Positions 15,652 through 22,868 of a DNA stretch of 23,777 nucleotides are shown here, piece after piece; position 1 is the first letter of the stretch; each line of letters opens with the position of its first letter. The DNA lies in the NCBI GenBank assembly GCA_043818215.1, contig JBDRGC010000255.1:1-23777 (forward strand), written 5' to 3'. The notes under the pieces were generated by a model that was given only the letters and a program-made list of their open reading frames with translations, made no database searches and was not told the DNA's origin. The DNA is from JBDRGC01 sp043818215. Its GTDB lineage: Bacteria; Chloroflexota; Anaerolineae; Anaerolineales; UBA11858. A program made the position numbers and the translations under genes.

Positions 15652-16287
15652 TCACTCTCCTGGCTCGAGATTAGTTACCGCTAGTTTGAGGCCGGAGGTC
15701 CCTGGCTGGAAGGCAAAGCTAAAGGAGGCTGACTCTTGGAGTGAGCCGGACGTGACCTGTGTAGTGATGGTGACCAAGTCCCCGGATTGGATAGCCTTGC
15801 CGAGAGCGCCCTCCTGGGAGTGGATGCCTCCTGAATAGTAAGCAATGCTGCCTGGGGTGAGCGGCCCGCTGTCCCCGCCGCCTGAGATGGCGAGTTGACC
15901 GAGGCCGAAGGAATAGTCGGTTGCACCTTGGATCTCCGGGCCATTGTAGCGCCACACGAGATGGATGCCTAGGCCAGCAATCTCGCTGTATGCGGCTCCC
16001 TCGCCTGATGGCGACAGCGACGTGTCACAGTACAGCCACATGTCGAAGATGAAATCGCTGGACTTGACTACTCCCCCTCCCAGCAGTTGGGCTGGCCTCG
16101 CGGGAAAGCCTGGAATTGCCTCGATGGTGGGGACGGGGGCCGCACACGCATCCTCGGACAGGGCTGGGGGAATCTGCGTGGCCGCGATCTCAATAGGAGT
16201 GAGCTGTGGTGCCGACGGAGAGCATGCAGCCACGAGTGCGGCTAAGAGGAGTATTCGGGTGACTTTGCGGATTGTCGTCTTAAACAT
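15652..16287 (-). CDS. Putative lipoprotein of unknown function
   Basis: 211 residues. A type II signal peptide: basic start (MFKTTIRKVTR), hydrophobic stretch, and lipobox LVAAC with the lipidated Cys at 22, so the protein is exported and membrane-anchored. The rest is low in charge, rich in Gly/Ser/Ala, and probably beta-rich; I do not recognise a domain. The ATG has a near-perfect AAGGAGGTG upstream, so the gene is likely real. It stands alone. On the minus strand a GTTGGGC core (16318-16312) lies 24 bases before the ATG and an attC-like site follows the stop, so it has the architecture of an integron gene cassette of about 0.8 kb. Confidence 0.78.
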   Translation of the reverse strand: MFKTTIRKVTRILLLAALVAACSPSAPQLTPIEIAATQIPPALSEDACAAPVPTIEAIPGFPARPAQLLGGGVVKSSDFIFDMWLYCDTSLSPSGEGAAYSEIAGLGIHLVWRYNGPEIQGATDYSFGLGQLAISGGGDSGPLTPGSIAYYSGGIHSQEGALGKAIQSGDLVTITTQVTSGSLQESASFSFAFQPGTSGLKLAVTNLEPGE

Positions 16288-16859
16288 GGTGGCACCTCCT
16301 TGCGGTCAAGCCGCCCAACTACTAATTATATAGAACCTTTATCATAAGCCCCATCCGTGGGGCACTATATGGATTTGTTCCACATAAACTGATATTATAT
16401 TATGGGGGTATACGGAACTCAACTGCCCGACGGTTGAATCTAAAAACGATTATAATCCATCTCCAACGAGTTTCATGTATCAAATGGCGAATTCATTCGT
16501 CGGCAAAAGTGGAAAGCTGAGAGAAAATAACTTCGCCCTCTTCACCTGCACTCATCTGCACTCCCTGGCACCGCCCACCAGGGCAGGTGTGCGTTAAGGT
16601 GTCGAACCCCAGCGGATTAAAGGCAAATTAGCTCATTTTCACGCCCAGCTTGGTTTCGACACCTGCACTTGCCGCAGGTGCATGTGCGCAGTGCCTGCAC
16701 ACTTGTCCCTTTGGGACACTTGTCCCTTTGGGATAGGTATACGGCTGTCCGTCCCTCCGAGCCTACCCTTCGACCAGCTCAGGACACCGCTCAACCGGCG
16801 ATACACTCAAATTTGGAAATGGGCAAGTTATTTGATCACCGTTCCTAAAAAGCTAGCGG

Positions 16860-17041
16860 GTCAATATTTTGGCAATGTCAAGGAGCCGCGTATGATGGCA
16901 TTTTGCCATCACACGCTCCAAATGAAACCCTGGCGGCGGCTCACTTAAATAGGGGTTTCATAGGAGAAAGTGGAAACCAATTAATGCGTCAAATGCCTGA
17001 CAACGCAATGGGTGTGCGGCAATTGCTGCACACCCGTTTTT
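16860..17041 (+). ncRNA. Candidate small RNA or structured RNA with intrinsic terminator
   Basis: Three successive hairpins on the plus strand: 16882-16919 (GATGGCA/TGCCATC core with a 3-base bulge and GGAG/CTCC base), 16922-16961 (perfect 9-bp ATGAAACCC/GGGTTTCAT enclosing a GGCGGCGGC loop), and a terminator at 17010-17041. No open reading frame fits. I could not match it to a known riboswitch class by eye. No clear promoter was identified, so the 5' end is uncertain. Confidence 0.35.
17010..17041 (+). terminator. Rho-independent terminator, plus-strand orientation
   Basis: GGGTGTGC and GCACACCC pair around a self-complementary GCAATTGC core, followed by GTTTTT. The T-run is on the plus strand, so it ends a transcript coming from the left. 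It abuts the mmdB stop codon (17042-17044) but lacks a T-run in mmdB's own direction. Confidence 0.75.
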
Positions 17042-18172
17042 CTAGAGAATACCCGATAAAAGTGTCAGCACAACTCCGCCAGCAACCACGCTCCCCAACT
17101 GGCCGGCCGTATTGGCTCCCATAGCGTGCATCAACAAGAAATTGCCGTGGTCATCTTCTTGACCCACGCGCTGTACGATGCGCGCCGACATCGGGAAAGC
17201 GCTGATTCCTGCCGCGCCGATCAGGGGGTTAAATTTCTTGCCGCTCAGCACGTACATCATTTTCCCAAAAAGCACACCTCCGGCAGTATCAATCACAAAA
17301 GCCAACAACCCCATCCCCAAGATGAATAAAGATTCCGTGCGGATAAAGCTCTCGCCGGTCATCGTACTGCCAATCGCCAGGCCGAGAAAAATCGTGGTCA
17401 CATTGGCAATTTCATTTTGAGCAGCCGTGCTCAAGCGGTCTACCACCCCCGATTCGCGCATCAAGTTGCCAAACATCAGGGTCGCGATCAATGGCGAAGC
17501 CTGAGGCGAAATCAAGGAAACCACGACAGTCACCACAATGGGGAACAGCACGCGCACGGTTTTGGAGACTTCGTTCTGGGAATACGGCATGCGCACTGAG
17601 CGCTCCGCTTTGGTGGTCAATAAGCGCATCACCGGCGGTTGAATGATCGGCACCAAGGACATATAACTATAGGCTGCAACCACAATTGGCCCCATCAAGT
17701 GGGGCGCTAGTTTCGATGAGACATAAATTGCCGTCGGGCCGTCGATCGCACCAATAATGCCAATCGAGGCCGCTTCATAAATATCAAAGCCCAGCCACAA
17801 GGCCAGCATCAAGGTGCCAAAGATACCGATCTGGCCGGCCGCACCCAACAGCGCCATTTTGGGATTTTCGAGCAGTGGGCCGAAGTCGGTCATCGCTCCG
17901 ATACCGATGAAGATCAGGAGTGGAAAAACCTCGGTTTTCACGCCGGATTCGAACAGGATCGCCAAAAAGCCATGATTTGCCAGATCCGCGATCCCCGTTA
18001 GGGGCAGATTGGTCAAGATCGCTGCGAAGCCGATAGGCAGCAACAAAACCGGTTCGTAATCTTTGACTATCGCGAGATAGAGCAAAATCCCGCCAACCAA
18101 CATCATCACGGCGTCTTGCCATGTAATTTCAATCAGCGCGGGGAAGAGTTGCCATAAATTTTCCAGGGTCAT
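17042..18172 (-). CDS. mmdB: Na+-transporting decarboxylase beta subunit (MmdB/OadB)
   Basis: 376 residues from the ATG at 18172 (preceded by GAGG); an in-frame TTG at 18187 overlaps the previous gene and is less likely. It is the multi-pass membrane subunit that couples decarboxylation of carboxybiotin to Na+ export. The signature GAIDGPTAIYVSSKLAP (141-157) carries the essential Asp (Asp144; usual form GGADGPT). SVRMPYSQNEVSK and GNLMRESGVVDRLS are other family marks. The length matches methylmalonyl-CoA decarboxylase beta subunits rather than the longer oxaloacetate type. It begins 7 bases after the biotin carrier gene and is the last gene of its operon. Confidence 0.92.
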   Translation of the reverse strand: MTLENLWQLFPALIEITWQDAVMMLVGGILLYLAIVKDYEPVLLLPIGFAAILTNLPLTGIADLANHGFLAILFESGVKTEVFPLLIFIGIGAMTDFGPLLENPKMALLGAAGQIGIFGTLMLALWLGFDIYEAASIGIIGAIDGPTAIYVSSKLAPHLMGPIVVAAYSYMSLVPIIQPPVMRLLTTKAERSVRMPYSQNEVSKTVRVLFPIVVTVVVSLISPQASPLIATLMFGNLMRESGVVDRLSTAAQNEIANVTTIFLGLAIGSTMTGESFIRTESLFILGMGLLAFVIDTAGGVLFGKMMYVLSGKKFNPLIGAAGISAFPMSARIVQRVGQEDDHGNFLLMHAMGANTAGQLGSVVAGGVVLTLLSGIL

Positions 18173-18179
18173 ACCGCCC

Positions 18180-18638
18180 TCACACAAACCTGATCAAAGT
18201 TTTATTATAGGGGACTGTCTCTCCGAGAGAGACATCGATGGCAGCGATTTTCCCAGCGCGGGGGGAACGCAGCACATTTTTCATTTTCATGGCTTCGATA
18301 ACGCACATGGGTTGACCGGCGGTTACTTGATCGCCGATCCCAACCATTATTTCCACAATATTACCCGGCAGCGGGGCGGTTAAATCCCCGCTCTCGACAA
18401 CTTTGGGAGTTCCTACCGCCGTATCCGGCAAGATCGAGGCAGCCTTAGTGACAGGCGCTGACGATAAACTTAACCCTTCAAGGGGGGCGGTCAGCGCTTC
18501 AATTTCGCGGATTTTGATCTGATACGATTGCCCATTAACCACAACTGCTAACGCTGGAGCATTTGTATCCTCAATTTCCACCAGATAGGTCTGGCCTTCA
18601 ACGGTTACTTCAATTTTGTGCTTAAGATTTAATGACAT
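18180..18638 (-). CDS. Biotin carboxyl carrier protein of the decarboxylase
   Basis: 152 residues. A C-terminal biotinyl domain (about 85-152) holds EAMKMKN (115-121), with Lys118 as the biotinylation site. Residues 1-50 form a short N-terminal beta domain typical of glutaconyl-/methylmalonyl-CoA decarboxylase gamma subunits, joined by an Ala/Pro-rich linker (about 50-85). The carrier swings CO2 from the carboxyltransferase to the membrane beta subunit. It lies 24 bases after the OadG-like gene and 7 bases before mmdB. Confidence 0.92.
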   Translation of the reverse strand: MSLNLKHKIEVTVEGQTYLVEIEDTNAPALAVVVNGQSYQIKIREIEALTAPLEGLSLSSAPVTKAASILPDTAVGTPKVVESGDLTAPLPGNIVEIMVGIGDQVTAGQPMCVIEAMKMKNVLRSPRAGKIAAIDVSLGETVPYNKTLIRFV

Positions 18639-18662
18639 AGTTCGTTTCCAGAAATAATGACT

Positions 18663-18947
18663 CTAACGCGGCTGTTTACGCCACGGCCCAGATGCTTGCT
18701 CCAGCACCTTCCCCAAAGAGGCAGATCGCTGCTGGCGCAGATACCACCAAGCAGCAGCCACAGCAATAGCCTGCTCGATAGGCTGTGATTCAGGGATTAC
18801 CATCGCCTTTTCCTCAACTGCGGCTTGGTTTTTTACAGGAAAAGCAGCTTTCAACCCCACGATCAGCAAGATCAACACCCCTAAAGCTAAAAATGTAATC
18901 GTGACACCCAATAAGGTCAGGGTAATGCCGACACTTATATTGCTCAA
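18663..18947 (-). CDS. OadG-like small membrane subunit of the decarboxylase
   Basis: 94 residues. One hydrophobic helix near the N-terminus (about 7-35, ITLTLLGVTITFLALGVLIL) is followed by a hydrophilic tail, the plan of OadG/MmdD subunits that hold the decarboxylase complex together. The tail contains a second moderately hydrophobic AIAVAAAWWYLRQQR stretch as in family members. The start is TTG, six bases after AAAGGAG; no in-frame ATG fits. Position between the carboxyltransferase and biotin carrier genes supports the call. Confidence 0.82.
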   Translation of the reverse strand: MSNISVGITLTLLGVTITFLALGVLILLIVGLKAAFPVKNQAAVEEKAMVIPESQPIEQAIAVAAAWWYLRQQRSASLGKVLEQASGPWRKQPR

Positions 18948-18961
18948 TTTTCACTCCTTTA

Positions 18962-19055
18962 CCCGGTAGTAGGACACAGACTATCACAGATGCCCACAGA
19001 TTTTCAGATCGAAATTATCAAAAAATCTGTAAAATCCTGCAAATCTGTTCCATCA
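18962..19055. repeat. Degenerate palindrome in the mmdA-oadG gap
   Basis: CACAGATTTTCAGAT and AAATCTGTAAAATCCTGCAAATCTGT form an imperfect hairpin in the 127-base gap between mmdA and the OadG-like gene. It resembles the central hairpin of element copy 1 (CACAGATTT...) but has neither TTAG ends nor the GGTTCCGG tail, so it is at most a decayed relative. Confidence 0.5.
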
Positions 19056-19074
19056 TTCTTTCTCCGACAAAGTG

Positions 19075-20676
19075 TTACAGGGGGATATTGCCATGCTTTT
19101 TCGTCGGGGTGTTAACGCGTTTATCGCGCAGCAACTCGAGGGCAGCGATCAAGCGCGGGCGCGTTTCCGAGGGCACCAGAATATCATCAATATGGCCGCT
19201 AGCCGCGGTTAAATACGGGCTAGAAAATTTCTCGGTAAACTCGTCTACTAACTTCGCTTTTCGCTCAGCACTATCATCAGCGTTTTTCAGTTCTTTAGCA
19301 TAAATGATATTGACCGCGCCATCCGCACCCAGAACGGCCACCTCCGCAGTGGGCCAGGCAAAGACCATATCGGTGCGGATATATTTACTACTCATGACAA
19401 TATATGCGCCTCCATAGGCCTTGCGAGTGATAATCGCAATTTTAGGCACGGTAGCCTCCGAGTAAGCATAAACAATCTTAGCGCCGTGGCGAATGATGCC
19501 ACCATACTCTTGCTTCACACCGGGCATAAAGCCAGGGGTATCGACAAGAGTGATCAAGGGGATATTGAAAGCATCGCAGAAACGAATAAAACGGGCAATT
19601 TTATCGGAGGCGTCGATATCTAAAACGCCCGCCGTTTGCAGCGGTTGGTTGGCAACAACGCCGACAACTTGCCCGTGCAAGCGCGCAAATCCCACCAACG
19701 CGTTAGGGGCAAATTGTTGGTGGACCTGGAAGAAACTGCCCTGGTCAAAGACCATCTCGATGACTTGCGTCATGTCATAAGATTGCGATGGGTCGGCAGG
19801 CACAATTTCATCCAATCGCCGATCCATGCGCCAGGGATCGTCTTCTGGGGGGATGGCCGGTGCAGGCTCGGCGTTGTTCAAGGGCAGATAGCTAATCAGC
19901 CGACGTGTTATCGCCAGGGCATCTTCTTCATCCTTAGCTGAAAAATGAGAAACACCGCTGATCGTGTTATGCACTTGCGCACCGCCCAGGGTCTCAAAAT
20001 CGACATCTTCGCCAGTAACTGCTTTTATCACCGCCGGCCCAGTGATGAACATATAGCTTTTATCTTGGGTCATGATCACGAAATCTGTCAGGCCTGGGGA
20101 GTAAACTGAGCCGCCCGCGCAGGGGCCAAGCATAACGCTGATTTGGGGAATCACGCCCGAGGCCTGGGTATTGCGATAAAACAACTCCGAAAAAGCCGCC
20201 AGGCTGTAAACGCCCTCTTGAATTCTGGCTCCAACCGAATCCATCAAGCCAATCACCGGGACGCCTGAATCCATCGCCAAGTCGAGCAATTTGGCAACTT
20301 TTTGACCCTGCACTTCTGAAAACGATCCGCCTAAAACTGTAAAATCTTGCGAGTATACGCAAACCATACGGCCATCCATCTTGCCGTAGCCAATCACGAC
20401 ACTATCACCGGGGAAGCGTTTTTCATCCAAGCCAAAATCTTGATGGCGGTGAGTCCAGTACGAGTCAATTTCTTGAAAACTGCCCTCGTCTAATAAGGCC
20501 AGAATGCGCTCTCGGGCTGTCAATTTCCCCTTAGCGTGCTGTGCGGCGATGCGTTGATCCCCGCCGCCTTTGCGAACATGGCTCCTTTTTTCTAGCAACT
20601 CATCAATCAAAGCCTGTGCATGGCGATTTTTCGTGGTTGGTAAATTGCGGTCGATTGGATTCTTTTTTTTATCCAT
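19075..20676 (-). CDS. mmdA: Methylmalonyl-CoA/acyl-CoA decarboxylase carboxyltransferase subunit
   Basis: 533 residues, the standard length of the acyl-CoA carboxyltransferase (PccB/MmdA) family, with two crotonase-like halves. N-half marks: AKGKLTARERILALLDEGSF (48-67), FTVLGGSFSEVQGQK, GARIQEGV, GPCAGGSVYSP. C-half: LVDTPGFMPGVKQEYGGIIR, AYGGAYIVM, WPTAEVAVLG. It transfers the carboxyl group of an acyl-CoA (methylmalonyl-CoA in the best studied cases, malonyl-CoA also conceivable) to the biotin carrier. It heads the operon mmdA-oadG-biotin carrier-mmdB, the arrangement of Na+-pumping methylmalonyl-CoA decarboxylases. No biotin carboxylase gene is present, which favours decarboxylation over carboxylation. 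Confidence 0.93.
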   Translation of the reverse strand: MDKKKNPIDRNLPTTKNRHAQALIDELLEKRSHVRKGGGDQRIAAQHAKGKLTARERILALLDEGSFQEIDSYWTHRHQDFGLDEKRFPGDSVVIGYGKMDGRMVCVYSQDFTVLGGSFSEVQGQKVAKLLDLAMDSGVPVIGLMDSVGARIQEGVYSLAAFSELFYRNTQASGVIPQISVMLGPCAGGSVYSPGLTDFVIMTQDKSYMFITGPAVIKAVTGEDVDFETLGGAQVHNTISGVSHFSAKDEEDALAITRRLISYLPLNNAEPAPAIPPEDDPWRMDRRLDEIVPADPSQSYDMTQVIEMVFDQGSFFQVHQQFAPNALVGFARLHGQVVGVVANQPLQTAGVLDIDASDKIARFIRFCDAFNIPLITLVDTPGFMPGVKQEYGGIIRHGAKIVYAYSEATVPKIAIITRKAYGGAYIVMSSKYIRTDMVFAWPTAEVAVLGADGAVNIIYAKELKNADDSAERKAKLVDEFTEKFSSPYLTAASGHIDDILVPSETRPRLIAALELLRDKRVNTPTKKHGNIPL

Positions 20677-20759
20677 CTGGAAGGATAGCTCCTTTGCTAA
20701 GGGAAAGTTATGTTTTATTTATGCTTTTGGCTGCTTATGGGCGCCATATTGCAACCAAC

Positions 20760-20765
20760 ATTATA
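20760..20765 (-). promoter_or_regulatory. Possible -10 element for the mmdA operon
   Basis: A perfect TATAAT on the minus strand, about 84 bases upstream of the mmdA ATG. No good -35 hexamer lies 16-18 bases away, so the call is weak. Confidence 0.3.
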
Positions 20766-21000
20766 CAATGTAGTTCTACGTTTTGTATTCTTTTCAACGC
20801 CCAAATCTGCATATTGCTTCACATATTACCAATGCCTTGGGGTTATTTTCTTTGGCGTTGGGGTGGAGGGTGTAAGGTTATCCCCAAAGTCAAGACCACG
20901 AAGGGGGGAAAATAAGGTGATAAAAAAGCTCATTAACAAGTGCCTGAACGATTTTCAACCGCATCTCACCCTTTTGGGATGTTTATTTTTCTGGAAATTC

Positions 21001-21172
21001 CTAACCCGGACGAGCCGGAACCACGGATTACACTGATTTTACCCATAGGGCACGATGTCACGGATTTTCTTTTTGTTTTTTCCGTGCAATCCGTGACATC
21101 GTGCCCTATGGGTAAATCTGTGGTTAATTTCCTTGTTTTTATTATGCAAGGAATCAACCACTAAGACCCTAA
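21001..21172 (-). mobile_element. TTAG-bounded hairpin element, copy 4 (extended arms)
   Basis: Inverted relative to copies 1-3. The complement of the tail begins at 21001 (CTAACCCGGACGAGCCGG), and CTAA recurs at 21161-21164 and 21169-21172. It is closest to copy 1, sharing its head and hairpin, but has 18 additional bases in each arm: 21041-21058 (ACCCATAGGGCACGATGT) and its exact reverse complement at 21096-21113, placed at equivalent points of the two arms. Confidence 0.82.
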
Positions 21173-21310
21173 GTAACGCCGGAGTTCATAAGGGGTGGAA
21201 ATCACCCACGCAGGGACTAGGTAGCCCAGAACTCACATCCCTTTTGGGCCTGCGCGATAACCGTTTCCGCAGGTTCTCCATGACGCCTGAACTGCGACCA
21301 ACAATCTGCG

Positions 21311-21366
21311 GGCGACACTTGCGCCTGCACTGAAAGTGCAGGTGTAGCCTTATGCTGCGTGTCGCC
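21311..21366. repeat. Nested hairpin
   Basis: An outer stem GGCGACAC/GTGTCGCC (21311-21318, 21359-21366) encloses a perfect inner hairpin CCTGCACT-GAA-AGTGCAGG (21324-21342). Not followed by a T-run. Function unknown. Confidence 0.6.
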
Positions 21367-21714
21367 GCCTTCGGCTGGCAGCTCACGGAGTGTGCCTTTG
21401 GCGACCGCCTTTACACCCATGCACTCTAGCGCCTGTCATGAGCTTGTCGAACACTTGTCCACTTCAATGGTTGGAGTTGATGGTACAATCATCTCACCAA
21501 CACTTTCACTTCGTTCAGCGCAGCCGAAGTGTTCATCATCTCTCGGGTGACAAAGTCGAAAGACGGCAACCTTCGCTGACCAATCCCCACCAAACGTTCG
21601 GTGGTTTCGGTCAAACGGGTCGCACCCCCGCATCAACCAGACCGGGCTGCGCCCGAATGTACGCAACGCTAAAAGCCAAGTGTGGTCAGGATAAAAGCAG
21701 CAGTAGGAGCCAAA

Positions 21715-21743
21715 ACGCCAAGCCCCTTATTATCTTGTTAGGC
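21715..21743 (+). other. Cassette boundary 1 (attC right-arm-like, GTTAGGC)
   Basis: An arm starting CGCCAAGCCCC and running through TTATTATCTT ends in GTTAGGC (21737-21743) followed by G. Its 29 bases match the copy at 23535-23563 at all but two positions. The next gene starts 13 bases later. A matching left half (RYYYAAC) was not found upstream. Confidence 0.45.
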
Positions 21744-21756
21744 GTTATTTACGAAA

Positions 21757-22707
21757 ATGAAAAAGCTACCACAAGATATGGTTGAGCAAGAACTAATAAG
21801 CTGGCTTCTCGAGGGAGATGTTTCAATTCAGTATCAAGTTCATCGAGACTTGTTGGCATCAGAGCGGCCAGAACTACGAGAACGCATAGCGATAGAAGGA
21901 TGGGGGGCGCAATTTCTCAGTTATCGCAAGATGGAAGGGCATTGGGGGCGGGCTTTTTATCAGCCAAAATGGATTTCCACGCATTATACAATCTTGGACT
22001 TGAAACACTTGGGAATATCTCCCAGTCATGACAAGATACAAGAGTCGGTGTCCATTATCATCGAAAACCATAAAGGTATGGATGGTGGCATTAATCCTGC
22101 GGTAACAATCGAGCAAAGCGATGTTTGTTTAAATGGAATGTTTTTGAATTATGCAAGCTTTTTTGGGACGCGAGAAAGTGATCTGAGATCAATTATTGAT
22201 TTTGTGATAAGGGAGCAGATGTCGGATGGGGGCTTTAATTGCCAAGCGAATCGACAAGGTGCGGTTCACAGCTCTTTGCACTCAACAATCTCAGTATTAG
22301 AGGGGATTCGAGAATATATTGTGAATGGCTACGCGTATCGAGTATTAGAATTGAAGCAAATAGAGAGAGAAGCAAGAGAATTTATATTGCAGCACAAACT
22401 GTTTCGGTCAGACCACACGGGGGAGATAATAGATCAGCGGATGTTGATGTTATCTTATCCATCGCGCTGGCGATATGATATTTTGCGTGCGTTAGATTAT
22501 TTTCGATTTTCTGGGGTCAAATATGATCCACGAATGCAGGACGCGCTAACAATACTGAAGGAAAAGCGACATAAAGACAATAAATGGCCGTTACAGGCAA
22601 AGCATCCTGGGAAAGTGCATTTTGAGATGGAAAAAAAGCGAGAGCCAAGTCGCTGGAACACCTTGAGAGCAATGAGGGTTCTAAACCATTTCGGTGAGAC
22701 TGGATAA
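21757..22707 (+). CDS. Terpenoid-cyclase-like alpha/alpha-barrel protein
   Basis: 316 residues, no signal peptide. The pattern of short helical repeats with DGGFNCQ (near 148) and HSSLHSTISVLEGIREY (about 160-176) resembles the squalene-cyclase/prenyltransferase (alpha/alpha)6 barrel superfamily found in many uncharacterised bacterial proteins. I see no DxDD catalytic motif of a squalene-hopene cyclase, so it is not expected to be one. The ATG lies 13 bases after GTTAGGC and lacks a clear Shine-Dalgarno sequence, as is common for integron cassette genes. Codon use is more AT-rich than in the metabolic operons, suggesting foreign origin. Confidence 0.7.
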   Translation: MKKLPQDMVEQELISWLLEGDVSIQYQVHRDLLASERPELRERIAIEGWGAQFLSYRKMEGHWGRAFYQPKWISTHYTILDLKHLGISPSHDKIQESVSIIIENHKGMDGGINPAVTIEQSDVCLNGMFLNYASFFGTRESDLRSIIDFVIREQMSDGGFNCQANRQGAVHSSLHSTISVLEGIREYIVNGYAYRVLELKQIEREAREFILQHKLFRSDHTGEIIDQRMLMLSYPSRWRYDILRALDYFRFSGVKYDPRMQDALTILKEKRHKDNKWPLQAKHPGKVHFEMEKKREPSRWNTLRAMRVLNHFGETG

Positions 22708-22846
22708 GCCAACGAATGCTGTTTTGTCAAACGCCTGACCCGACATTTACCACGCCTCGCCTTCGGCTCTGGTACGCGACGCGATTTGCTGACTTTGGTC
22801 AGGTAAAGGGGCCAAATCGCCAGGCAGGTTAGCTTTTTCGTTGGGC
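22708..22846 (+). other. attC-like site 2 (ends in GTTGGGC)
   Basis: It directly follows the stop codon of the preceding gene. Ends pair as CCAACGAA (22709-22716) with TTCGTTGG (22837-22844); an inner pair is CCTGACC (22734-22740) with GGTCAGG (22797-22803); the tip includes CGCCTTCGGC. The right core GTTGGGC is at 22840-22846. The arm before it (CGCCAGGCAGGTTAGC...) is a diverged version of the arms at boundaries 1 and 3. Inner spacing is wider than in typical attC sites. Confidence 0.5.
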
Positions 22847-22868
22847 GTACTACTGAAAGGGATTTTAA

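Larger units (their letters stand above)
16288..17041. other. Structured intergenic region
   Basis: Contains GCCCAAC (16312-16318), the hairpin GCCCC-ATCCGT-GGGGC (16356-16371), the tandem palindromic CACTTGTCCCTTTGGGA unit repeated twice (about 16701-16733), a CTTCGACCAGCTCAGGACA sequence (16768-16786) of a type common between genes of environmental bacteria, the repeat shared with the window's left edge (16790-16850), and a hairpin cluster ending in a terminator (16882-17041). No protein-coding frame is convincing. Confidence 0.55.
20677..21756. other. Long non-coding region with promoter, hairpin element and secondary structures
   Basis: Between divergent genes. Contains a -10-like sequence for mmdA (20760-20765), element copy 4 (21001-21172), a nested hairpin (21311-21366), the hairpin CACTTCG...CGAAGTG (21508-21532), a GAGCTTGTCGAACAC sequence (21440-21454) and the cassette boundary core (21737-21743). 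Reading frames here are short, overlap the hairpins and lack ribosome-binding sites. Confidence 0.55.

Noticed and set aside
19075..20676. Propionyl-/acetyl-CoA carboxylase beta subunit
   Set aside because: The sequence family overlaps, but the adjacent OadG-like, biotin carrier and OadB-type genes and the absence of a biotin carboxylase favour a Na+-pumping decarboxylase.
20710..21036. 108-codon plus-strand ORF ending in the hairpin element
   Set aside because: No ribosome-binding site, low-complexity composition and termination within element copy 4; no recognisable domain. A truncated gene starting at GTG 20917 cannot be excluded but is not supported.
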